Assembly (NCBI RefSeq): GCF_921293875.1
Contig: NZ_CAKLDI010000001.1
Span: 1,517,915-1,581,914, forward strand
DNA from: Vibrio stylophorae
GTDB lineage: Bacteria; Pseudomonadota; Gammaproteobacteria; Enterobacterales; Vibrionaceae
Reading direction: 5' to 3'
DNA length: 64,000 nt
The translations under genes and the position numbers were made by a program. Below are positions 26,074 through 33,366 of this stretch, in pieces; position 1 is the first letter of the stretch; every line of letters starts with the position of its first letter. The notes below the pieces were generated by a model. That model worked only from the letters and a program-made list of their open reading frames with translations. It was not told the DNA's origin and did no database searches.

Positions 26074-26631
26074 TTACTTCGCAGCAGCCAGTGCGTTCAA
26101 TTCAACTTTCACTTTTTGGCCATTGGCAGTGAGCAGTTTCACTTCATAGGTAAATTGGTTGTGGTGCTCGTCCATCTCAACGCTATACGCTTTACCGCCA
26201 TATTGGTTTTCAGCTTGTTTGACTGCGTTTTCCATCGAGATGTATTGACCGTTATTGACGCCAGATACCCACAATGAATTCTCTAGATGATCATCTTCAT
26301 CACAGTCATGGTGATGACCTGTGGTGTCATCGGTACGTGTCATAATCACAGCGCCAGTTTGGCTATTGATTGCGGTAAAGATGGTTTCGCCATTTTTACC
26401 TGCAAGTTCAATCTCATAAATAGACTGACCCATGTCAACATCACGCTCTGCTTCCATTGGCATACCGCCCGTATTGGCTTTAGCCGTTGCAACTGCTTGA
26501 AGCAGAGATACAGTGTCTTGATTCATTGCAGTAGTTGAGTCGCCAGCAAAGGCGGTGCCCATAGTCATCATGGCGCCAAGGCCAATTACAGCTGACAATG
26601 CGGCAGGTTTGAATAGAGCTGATTTTTTCAT
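26074..26631 (-). CDS. Exported PepSY-domain protein
   Basis: 185 residues. A clear signal peptide (MKKSALFKPAALSAVIGLGA, cleavage after AFA near 29). Two PepSY-like halves follow: VSLLQAVATAKANTGG with IYEIELAGKNGE and INSQTGAVI, then ISMENAVKQAENQYGG with FTYEVKLLTANGQKVKVELN. They are joined by a His/Asp-rich linker TGHHHDCDEDDHLEN that could bind metal. PepSY proteins are periplasmic inhibitors or ligands often found beside two-component systems. AGGAGATCACC precedes the ATG. First gene of the probable four-gene unit. Confidence 0.85.
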   Translation of the reverse strand: MKKSALFKPAALSAVIGLGAMMTMGTAFAGDSTTAMNQDTVSLLQAVATAKANTGGMPMEAERDVDMGQSIYEIELAGKNGETIFTAINSQTGAVIMTRTDDTTGHHHDCDEDDHLENSLWVSGVNNGQYISMENAVKQAENQYGGKAYSVEMDEHHNQFTYEVKLLTANGQKVKVELNALAAAK

Positions 26632-26924
26632 GGTGATCTCCTCATCGTTTTTCTCATCGAATCAGGGCATCTCCCTGTCGTTGAGTGAACTATACGAAAA
26701 GCAGTTCACAGCAAGCTTTCGCCAAGTTTACAATTTTGTAAGCTTTGAAAATTCTTAGAAGCTCTTGAGTATTCACAGGGCATTCATGTCCTTTCTTGCC
26801 ATTTTTGCCTTTTCTAGACAAAGCTTAGCCTTGGCGCGCGACCGCCCTTCTCATCCATCCCTCTATAACGAACTGCTATGGTTATGCATAACGAGCTCAG
26901 CATTCATTTGATGGAATCCATAGC

Positions 26925-27833
26925 ATGGGGCCTTTTGCCACTCACTCATCCCAGCCAAATCATCCACTCAGTCCAGCGAACCAAGGCCGCCTTTATACGC
27001 TTGCAGGGGTGATGATCTTAAGCTTTGACAGCTTATTGGTGCGACTGATTGCCGCCGAACCTTGGACGCTCATCTTTTGGCGCGGCTTGCTGCCTGCGCT
27101 GGTTTATTTTGCAGTGCAGCAGTGGCGAGATCCCAGCGTACTTCGTAAGCATGCCTACAAGCCTACCCTTGCGATCCTACTCACGGGCCTGCTTTTGGCC
27201 ATTTCCACCAGCTGTTTTGTGTTTTCTTTGAGTGAAACCCAAGTTGCCAGCACCTTAGTGCTCGCCAATACCACACCGCTGATCACTGCGGTTATTGCTT
27301 TTGTATTTTTAAAAGAAAAGCTCGACATCGGCACTTTGCTTGCCATTGTGCTCAGCGTCGGTGGGGTGATGTTTATTTTTGGCTATGCGCCCAGTCAAAG
27401 CGCGCTGCATGGTGATGCCCTTGCGCTTATCACTGCCAGCACCATGGCTATTTACTTAACCATGCTGCGCAAAACTAAGGCGCAATACGCCACGGTATTT
27501 CTGATTTATGGTGGGATTTTTACCGCCTTACTGGCACTTAGCCAAGGCGCGCAGCCTTTTTCACTAGAGGGAAAACAATGGCCGCTAATGTTTGTGCTCA
27601 GTGCAATTGTGCTGCCCGGCGCATTTTTGTGCATCAACGTGGGGCCACGTTATTTACCCGCCGCTGAAACCAGTTTGATTTTATTGCTCGAAATTCTATT
27701 TGGCCCGCTTTGGGTTTGGCTGATTCTTGGCAACACGCCCACCCAAAGCGTAATGATGGGCGCAGGCCTGATTCTCTTTGCACTGGTTGCACAAACCCTT
27801 TGGACACAAAGGATGGAAAAGAAAACTCATTAG
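26925..27833 (+). CDS. DMT-superfamily (EamA) transporter
   Basis: 302 residues with ten predicted membrane segments in two EamA repeats: AGVMILSFDSLLVRLI, FSLSETQVASTLVLANTTPL, AFVFLKEKLDIGTLLAIVLS, then LITASTMAIYLTMLRKT, ISAIVLPGAFLCINVGPRY-like and ETSLILLLEILFGPLWVW. These are metabolite or drug exporters with substrate not predictable. ATG 26925 has TGGAATCC upstream. The 293 bases separating it from the PepSY gene are A+T-rich divergent promoter DNA. Confidence 0.87.
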   Translation: MGPFATHSSQPNHPLSPANQGRLYTLAGVMILSFDSLLVRLIAAEPWTLIFWRGLLPALVYFAVQQWRDPSVLRKHAYKPTLAILLTGLLLAISTSCFVFSLSETQVASTLVLANTTPLITAVIAFVFLKEKLDIGTLLAIVLSVGGVMFIFGYAPSQSALHGDALALITASTMAIYLTMLRKTKAQYATVFLIYGGIFTALLALSQGAQPFSLEGKQWPLMFVLSAIVLPGAFLCINVGPRYLPAAETSLILLLEILFGPLWVWLILGNTPTQSVMMGAGLILFALVAQTLWTQRMEKKTH

Positions 27834-27878
27834 CTTTCTATTCATTCAATTGGCTTGGCTCGCTTCAATCACCAACAC

Positions 27879-27903
27879 TAAAAAAGGCAGCCTGAGCTGC
27901 CTT
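27879..27903 (-). terminator. Terminator of the glycine-zipper protein gene
   Basis: On the minus strand, AAGGCAGC/GCTGCCTT around TCAG is followed by six T. It could also act weakly on the DMT transporter message. Confidence 0.85.
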
Positions 27904-27930
27904 ATCACTGAATCTGTACGCTAACTCAAT

Positions 27931-28437
27931 TTAGCCTTTGATATGGTCAAGATCGTAGTCAGCCAAAATCGCTTTTGCTTTGCTGATATCTTCAGTATCG
28001 CCATGCACAATCACCAAGAATTTGTCTGCTTTAATGGCAGAGTCATATTTCACGATGCTGTCTTTTGGCACACCAATACTTGCCAACGCGCCGCCGACAG
28101 CACCTAAACCACCTGTGATCACAGCACCTTCAACCGCACCGACAAATGCAGAAACAATGGGGCCTGCAACCATCAGGGCACCTACGCCTGGCAGCCAAAA
28201 TAGGCCCGCACCAACCATGGCACCCCACAAGCCGCCCCAGAAAGCCCCCGCTTTCCCCCATGTTTTCACGCGATCGCCCGTGTTATAGAAGCCCGCGACA
28301 TTCTCTTCGCTATGATAGCCTTTACCCAAGATTGAGATTTTTGACACATCGAATTTTTCTGCCTGAAGCTTTTTGATAACGGCCTCAGCTTCAAGATGTG
28401 TATTTGCGATGGTGATGATTTTTTCTTGTTGTTTCAT
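27931..28437 (-). CDS. General stress protein 17M-like/DUF1269-type glycine-zipper protein
   Basis: 168 residues. An N-terminal alpha/beta domain (IITIANTHLEAEAVIKKLQ, ISILGKGYHSEENVAG) is followed by a Gly/Ala-rich hydrophobic stretch (about 62-125) with repeated GxxxG spacings, then KDSIVKYDSAIKADKFLVIV and SKAKAILADYD. This resembles the YflT/GSP-17M and DUF1269 proteins, which are stress-induced and membrane-associated in other bacteria. The precise role is unknown. Ends in a T-run terminator. Confidence 0.75.
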   Translation of the reverse strand: MKQQEKIITIANTHLEAEAVIKKLQAEKFDVSKISILGKGYHSEENVAGFYNTGDRVKTWGKAGAFWGGLWGAMVGAGLFWLPGVGALMVAGPIVSAFVGAVEGAVITGGLGAVGGALASIGVPKDSIVKYDSAIKADKFLVIVHGDTEDISKAKAILADYDLDHIKG

Positions 28438-28674
28438 TTTATATCTCCACTTCGAAATTAACGTTTCTATTCTTTAATGCTATTGAACGGTTAATCCTGA
28501 TGCTTCGATGCTCCCACCGTGCCCATGGGAGATAAACTGATATTTTTGATATTTAAGATTCTATTTATGCTTCAAATAACATATGAATACTAAAGGTACA
28601 GTACTCATTTGTTATTGATGCAATGTATTATAAAATCAAGGGGGGGGAGGATATTAAATCGTACACCACACCCC
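28438..28674. other. A+T-rich gene-free flank of the ATPase gene
   Basis: No gene is supportable. It includes the promoter of the DUF1269-type gene on the minus side, a run of eight G at 28640-28647, and A+T-rich filler. It marks the left boundary of the compositionally different segment containing the ATPase gene. Confidence 0.5.
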
Positions 28675-28757
28675 AAATGTCACGCCTGACATTGTCAAAG
28701 CACAGGCTACACCCCGTGTTTGACGAGTGAAGTCAAACAAGGTGTAAAATGACATTT
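28675..28757. repeat. Cluster of nested inverted repeats beyond the ATPase gene
   Basis: Three related structures overlap: AATGTCA/TGACATT around CGCC (28676-28693); TGTTTGAC/GTCAAACA around GAGTGAA (28717-28739), extended by ACACC/GGTGT (28709-28713 and 28741-28745); and outer AAATGTCA (28675-28682) with TGACATTT (28750-28757). The whole can fold as a long stem or as separate hairpins. No T run follows directly, so it is not a standard terminator. It may be a protein-binding site, the end of a small element, or a structured RNA. Confidence 0.65.
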
Positions 28758-28801
28758 TAATTTTTAAACACAATATATATTGAACATCCATTTATGAATA
28801 A

Positions 28802-30769
28802 TTAGAGTTTAGGTGGATTACTTTTAAAGTAATCAAACCAGCATCCCTCCCAAAAATCCGACAAACTAAACATTGGAACTCCATCTTTATTTGTTGAATT
28901 CAGCCAACATTCAGTTATTAGCGGTTCTTTCCTCAATGCTCGAGATATATTATTAGGAGCTTTTATGTTCTTAGAGTCAGTAATAAGGTATCTATTAATC
29001 GCTTTTGCTATCTCACTACCACTACTTGAACCATATCCCTGTTTCGTTCGAATAACAAGCCCCACAAATATCAAAGGAATATAGAGAGTCCCTTTAATCT
29101 TCATCGCTTCCAAGTACTTAGGGATCGCTTTTAAAATTTCATCATCAAAATCCAGCTCTCGCACGGATTTAGAGTAGAATTGTCTGGCTAGACAAATTTC
29201 CGAAGTGTTTTCGAAAAACGGTAATAATCCCGTTCGATAGTACATATCCAAATCAAGGATAGAGTTTCGATTGTACATATTATCAATTCTAGGAACGATT
29301 ATGTAATTAGAATCGTCACATAGAAGCCCTTTAGGCTCATCCTTGGTATTGATTAAATGGGCATAACAACCATAGTCTAATGAATACAAGTTAAACTTTT
29401 GACTTTGTATCGCTCTTACAGATACACCCTGTTTAATCAAGTGAATCACTCGAGCATCAAACAAAAAATCAATTAACGAGTCATTTGTGTCACTTTGCAC
29501 TAAAAACGCTCTAGTCTTCTTCTCAGCAATGACAGTACTAACAATCCACTCTAGTAGCTTAACGGCTTCCTTTCGAGAGTTAATATCTTTACTTTTTGAA
29601 GTTGTATACCAATATCTAGCTGCATTACGAATACCTGTAACTCCAATTTTTCTTCCTTCCGCATGCAGTGATGCTTGAGATATTATATGGATCGCATCCC
29701 TTGGAACACCTTCACTTGCTCGAGTAAACTCTTCTAAAGCAGGCTTATTAGTAAAAACTCGGGAGATAAAAGATTCAACATTGTCTGGAACTACGTTAAA
29801 TTTATCAGATGCCTGTACGTGCTTGTAAATCAAATTTTTAAAAAATTCTACAGATTTTTTACTATCACTATCAAAGACCATAAATTGATCTAAATTAATA
29901 GATGTCGATGCATCAGAGGAAACCTCCAAACCAATAAACTCACCACTCTCATTACATGATCTGAATTTAGAACGATGTGATATTGCTGCAATCTTTACTG
30001 TAATTGACGGAATAGAAAAAACTATCCGTCTTAACATATCAGCCAAATATGGCTGGAGATCTAAAGGGATTTCACTCCACTCATCAATTAATAAATAAAG
30101 ACTTTGCGATGGTAAATTCTTAACTATATGTGTCAATATCTTCGAAAGAGCCCCAAAATGAATCCGAAGAGTTCTTTTCCCACTTTCTCTCATCGTGGAT
30201 GAATCTGAGCTGTTTTCTTGAATTCGTTCAGAGCGAGCAGTACTTAATTTAGGAGCTGTTGATAAAACAGCATTCAGACCACTAGTGGATTCTTGATAAA
30301 CTGTATTGCTTAAATTTGTCTCAACTTCAAACTGACCTTGCACTGTCATCTTCGTTGCTTCTTCGACAAAGCTATCTAAAAGCGGGGCTAAAATAGAAAG
30401 ATCACACTTATCATTATTGTAACTTTCATCTAAAATCTGCTCCCGCACTTCACAAAGAGTGTCTGATAATAGTCGAGAAGCTCTTTCACTGAGACTTAAA
30501 TTCGAATCAGAGTACATACCTCCCGTAGAGCCCATCGTTCTCATATCTAAACTGACGGTAATCACTCCGCGATTTTGAGTATCATTCTTTAAATACCTAA
30601 GAAGGTGAGTTTTTCCCGTACCTCGCCTTCCATAAATGATTTGATTTTCAGCACAAGAAAAGAGCGCAAAGACCGAGCCAACGTGAACAAATGATTTGAC
30701 TAAGTAATCATCTGGCTTACGTTCTGCTCGCCTTGGCATAGTCACAAGTATTTCGCTCAAAGATTTCAT
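28802..30769 (-). CDS. P-loop ATPase, ORC/CDC6-like, possible defence protein
   Basis: 655 residues. Walker A GRRGTGKT at 47-54; a Walker B-like strand LYLLIDEW with Asp229 and Glu230; a Ser/Thr-rich segment lies between (about 145-200). After the ATPase (to about 375, with EGVPRDAIHIISQ as the lid region) come a helical segment and a C-terminal part with winged-helix-like stretches and an aromatic tail (WEGCWFDYF). This order recalls the ORC-CDC6 family AAA ATPases that occur in bacterial defence islands. The gene is visibly A+T-richer than its neighbours and uses AT-ending codons, suggesting transfer. GGAG lies 8 nt before ATG 30769. No partner gene is adjacent. A function in phage defence is inference only. 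Confidence 0.7.
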   Translation of the reverse strand: MKSLSEILVTMPRRAERKPDDYLVKSFVHVGSVFALFSCAENQIIYGRRGTGKTHLLRYLKNDTQNRGVITVSLDMRTMGSTGGMYSDSNLSLSERASRLLSDTLCEVREQILDESYNNDKCDLSILAPLLDSFVEEATKMTVQGQFEVETNLSNTVYQESTSGLNAVLSTAPKLSTARSERIQENSSDSSTMRESGKRTLRIHFGALSKILTHIVKNLPSQSLYLLIDEWSEIPLDLQPYLADMLRRIVFSIPSITVKIAAISHRSKFRSCNESGEFIGLEVSSDASTSINLDQFMVFDSDSKKSVEFFKNLIYKHVQASDKFNVVPDNVESFISRVFTNKPALEEFTRASEGVPRDAIHIISQASLHAEGRKIGVTGIRNAARYWYTTSKSKDINSRKEAVKLLEWIVSTVIAEKKTRAFLVQSDTNDSLIDFLFDARVIHLIKQGVSVRAIQSQKFNLYSLDYGCYAHLINTKDEPKGLLCDDSNYIIVPRIDNMYNRNSILDLDMYYRTGLLPFFENTSEICLARQFYSKSVRELDFDDEILKAIPKYLEAMKIKGTLYIPLIFVGLVIRTKQGYGSSSGSEIAKAINRYLITDSKNIKAPNNISRALRKEPLITECWLNSTNKDGVPMFSLSDFWEGCWFDYFKSNPPKL

Positions 30770-31049
30770 TCAACTAGCTCCATTATCTTTATGTCACCAC
30801 GTCATATAATGGAAAATATTGTATGGAAAAATATAAATAAATACTTTTGTGTTGAATCAAAAAACTGAATAAAAATCACCTTTATAGCGGTTTAACATAA
30901 ACAGCTTTTGTTTCTACTCCAAACCGGAGTCCAATAGAGATCAATTCAGATGTCAAGTGAGTTCATGACCAAATCTTCTGCATTAATCTGCTAAAGTAAG
31001 CTTGCTCAGGTCTATATCAGAATTGCCTAGCTAAGTCAGATTGCACCTC
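30770..31049. other. A+T-rich flank upstream of the ATPase gene
   Basis: 280 bases with no gene. They must hold the ATPase promoter on the minus strand. A small hairpin ACTCC/GGAGT occurs near 30916-30930. No direct repeat matching the other flank and no transposase remnant was seen. Confidence 0.4.
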
Positions 31050-31367
31050 TCAACGCAAGGCCGATTTCACCGTGCGCTTTAAGTTAGCCATAAAGGTTTT
31101 GAAATGGGGCATGAAATCAACAAACAAGGGATGTTTGTGCTGCGCCATCATCACAGGTCCCATTAAACGCAAGGCAACAGCAAGTTGGGTCGCACTTTGC
31201 TCATCCAAACCTGAGCCTTGTTTGAGCTTTTGCACCAAGGTCAGCACATCTTCCCTATCTTCAAAATTAAAGGACAAGGTGTTTTCTGTGCTTTGATTTG
31301 TATCCGTGATGTCGCTGTCTTGGCTGATACGCTCGATGGTTAAACGATATTGGTTGATATGGCTCAT
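31050..31367 (-). CDS. DUF3861-type protein
   Basis: 105 residues: QYRLTIERIS strand, LSFNFEDREDVLTLVQKLKQG, then ATQLAVALRLMGPVMMAQHKHPLF and a basic C-terminal helix (FMANLKRTVKSALR). The HKHPLF and LKLxG-type patterns match my memory of DUF3861, a small family of unknown function. It is transcribed divergently from the MarR-type gene, with MarR-type operators between them, so it is a likely MarR target. Confidence 0.72.
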   Translation of the reverse strand: MSHINQYRLTIERISQDSDITDTNQSTENTLSFNFEDREDVLTLVQKLKQGSGLDEQSATQLAVALRLMGPVMMAQHKHPLFVDFMPHFKTFMANLKRTVKSALR

Positions 31368-31460
31368 TGAAGGCTTCCTCTTTTACTCAGTCGTTTTCGG
31401 CTCAGTGGGTTGTGAGCAAATACAAGACACCTTGCATTCACGCTTCACTGATTTAGAATG

Positions 31461-31503
31461 TAGTTGATAAAATCAACTATAGTTATTTGATTGACATTGT
31501 CAA
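31461..31503. promoter_or_regulatory. MarR-type operator pair
   Basis: A perfect palindrome TAGTTGATAAAATCAACTA (31461-31479) and a second, TTGACATTGTCAA (31491-31503, flanked by CTA), sit in the divergent promoter region. TTGA/TCAA half sites of this size are typical of MarR/OhrR operators, so autoregulation and control of both genes is likely. Confidence 0.8.
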
Positions 31504-31530
31504 CTACATCAAGTTCTAAAAAGGCAAATC

Positions 31531-31983
31531 ATGGCATCTACACAACCGCTGGAATCACTTTTTCATTTGGTTCATGGCATCAAACGCCTTCAAGTTCAGC
31601 AGCTTGAAAAGCTCAACCTTCCCCTAACGCCGATGCATCTACGGGTTTTGAAAATTATCGCCAAAGTACCGCAATGCAGTGCGCTCACCATTGCGCAAAA
31701 GCTCAATCGCGATAAGGCGCAGATCACCCGTTTAGTGAGCACGCTGATCAGCGAAGGTTATTTACAAAAAGCGGCGCACCCCACGGACAAACGCAGCCAA
31801 ATTCTCAATTTGACGGCTCAAGGTGAGTCCATCAGCCAAGCCATTCAGCACATCGAGCAGCAAATGCAGCAACAGATGCTGCAAGGTTTGAATGAAAACG
31901 AGCTGGCGCTGTTTGCGCAGGTAACACAAAAGATGGTGGCGAATCTACACCCAGAGATCGCACCTCAAGGTCATTGTGAATAA
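31531..31983 (+). CDS. MarR-family transcriptional regulator
   Basis: 150 residues with a winged helix-turn-helix core: LTPMHLRVLKIIAKVPQC, LTIAQKLNRDKAQITRLVST (recognition region), LISEGYLQKAAHPTDKRSQI (wing), flanked by dimerisation helices (N-terminal LFHLVHGIKRLQVQQ; C-terminal ELALFAQVTQKMVANL). No redox Cys of the OhrR type is seen, so it is more likely a ligand-responsive MarR. It is divergent from the DUF3861-type gene and upstream of the DUF4336 gene. Confidence 0.88.
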   Translation: MASTQPLESLFHLVHGIKRLQVQQLEKLNLPLTPMHLRVLKIIAKVPQCSALTIAQKLNRDKAQITRLVSTLISEGYLQKAAHPTDKRSQILNLTAQGESISQAIQHIEQQMQQQMLQGLNENELALFAQVTQKMVANLHPEIAPQGHCE

Positions 31984-32082
31984 TCAGAAAATGTAAAAAC
32001 GCAGGAGCCGGCGAAAGATATTGGTGGCGGTTTATGACGCGCACTATCAATCCATTTATTCAATAGCTTAGGGAGATTAAGG

Positions 32083-32799
32083 ATGAATCAGCTCAGTGAC
32101 CATGTGTGGGTATTCAATGGGAAGCCCGTCACTTTTATGACCCTACCATTTACGACCAGAATGACCATCGTGAAACTTTCTGACACAACGCTCTGGGTGC
32201 ACAGTCCAATCAAATTAACAGCTGAGCTCAAAGCCCAAGTCAACGCCATTGGCAAGGTGCAATATCTTATTGCGCCGAACCATCTTCATCATTTGTTTTT
32301 AAAAGAGTGGCAAGCAACATACCCAGAGGCTAAAACCTATGGCACCCAAGAGGTGATAAAAAAACGAGCCGACCTCAGCTTTACGGCATCTCTGACGTCA
32401 GACAAGACCTACCCTTGGTCTGAGGAGATTGATTCACTACTTTTTACTGGCTCTCCGCTGATGCAAGAAAGCGTGTTTTTCCACCGCGCATCAAAATCAC
32501 TCATCCTGACCGACTTAATTGAAAACTTTCCTCCATCGGACTTTACACGCATACAACGTATGTTCGCCAAGGTCACGGGCATCCTAGCCCCAAATGGTCA
32601 AACCCCGATTGACTGGCGAATGAGTTTTTTATTCCACAAAAAAGAAGCAAGAAAACACTACTTGCAAATGGCCAGTTGGCAACCACAACGCATTATTCTG
32701 GCGCATGGTGAAATCATTCATCGTGATGCCGTGGCATTTCTCGAACGCTCATTTCGCTGGCTGAACCTTTCGAGCAAGCACATATCTAAGTCGAAATAA
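32083..32799 (+). CDS. DUF4336 domain protein (metallo-beta-lactamase-like fold)
   Basis: 238 residues. The family core is present: TRMTIVKLSDTTLWVHSPI, QYLIAPNHLHHLFLKEW, SLLFTGSPLMQESVFFHRAS and IILAHGEIIHR. The APNHLHH stretch resembles the histidine loop of beta-lactamase-fold hydrolases, but the full metal set is not evident. The enzymatic role is unknown. AGGGAGATTAAGG precedes the ATG. It starts 99 bases after the MarR gene and may be read through from it. Confidence 0.8.
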   Translation: MNQLSDHVWVFNGKPVTFMTLPFTTRMTIVKLSDTTLWVHSPIKLTAELKAQVNAIGKVQYLIAPNHLHHLFLKEWQATYPEAKTYGTQEVIKKRADLSFTASLTSDKTYPWSEEIDSLLFTGSPLMQESVFFHRASKSLILTDLIENFPPSDFTRIQRMFAKVTGILAPNGQTPIDWRMSFLFHKKEARKHYLQMASWQPQRIILAHGEIIHRDAVAFLERSFRWLNLSSKHISKSK

Positions 32800-32893
32800 T
32801 CGAAGAGATGGCGCTCAATCAATCACTAAAAGGTTACAACGCCCCGCCCTTGATAGTGATAAAATCCCTGAATCAGAATTATCGAGAGACTCT

Positions 32894-33232
32894 ATGTTTA
32901 TCCATCATGTGAACGACATCGACTGGCTGGTGATTACCGCTTTTGAAGAATTTAAGACCATGTTTATCGAGGATGCAGGTGCAATCCCGTCTTGCTTCTC
33001 TCGCGCCAGCGAATTGAGCCTGATTGATCAAGCCAAACGCACTTATGGATATTTGCCTTCACTCGACGGCGTCATTACCGATACTGGCGTTTTCCAACAT
33101 CAGGATAACGAAGAAGATTTGAATCCACAGCTTGCTTGCCTAGTTGAAGGGCGTGGTCGCATATTTATCTATTATGGCGGCTTTGTCGCTTTTGTGGATG
33201 ATGAGCAAACCTTTATTACGAGAATCGACTGA
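32894..33232 (+). CDS. Hypothetical protein, 112 residues
   Basis: A soluble acidic protein beginning MFIHHVNDIDWLVITAFEEF and ending in strands (GRIFIYYGGFVAFVDDEQTF). I do not recognise the family. CGAGAG lies eight bases before the ATG, and a strong terminator follows. There is no signal peptide. Confidence 0.6.
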   Translation: MFIHHVNDIDWLVITAFEEFKTMFIEDAGAIPSCFSRASELSLIDQAKRTYGYLPSLDGVITDTGVFQHQDNEEDLNPQLACLVEGRGRIFIYYGGFVAFVDDEQTFITRID

Positions 33233-33247
33233 CCATGATTCAGGCAT

Positions 33248-33279
33248 AAAAAAATCAGCGACTGGCGCTGATTTTTTTA
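33248..33279 (+). terminator. Strong bidirectional terminator
   Basis: AAAAATCAGCG/CGCTGATTTTT around ACTGG with T runs on both strands. It separates the hypothetical gene from the converging nitrilase-fusion gene. Confidence 0.93.
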
Positions 33280-33322
33280 TGGGTGTTTCTCTCAAACGGT
33301 TCACTCAGTTCATCTTCACACG

Positions 33323-33363
33323 ATTCATGTTCACCCTATTCATGTTCACCCTATTCATGTTCA
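33323..33363. repeat. Tandem 15-bp repeat at the end of the nitrilase-fusion gene
   Basis: The unit ATTCATGTTCACCCT is repeated about 2.7 times, preceded by looser TTCATCTTCACAC and TTCACTCAG copies from 33299. It ends four bases before the stop codon of the gene on the minus strand. Confidence 0.75.
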
Positions 33364-33366
33364 GCT

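Noticed and set aside
28438..31049. Transposon or integrative element around the ATPase gene
   Set aside because: No transposase, integrase, tRNA target or matching direct repeats were seen at the borders. Composition alone does not prove an element.
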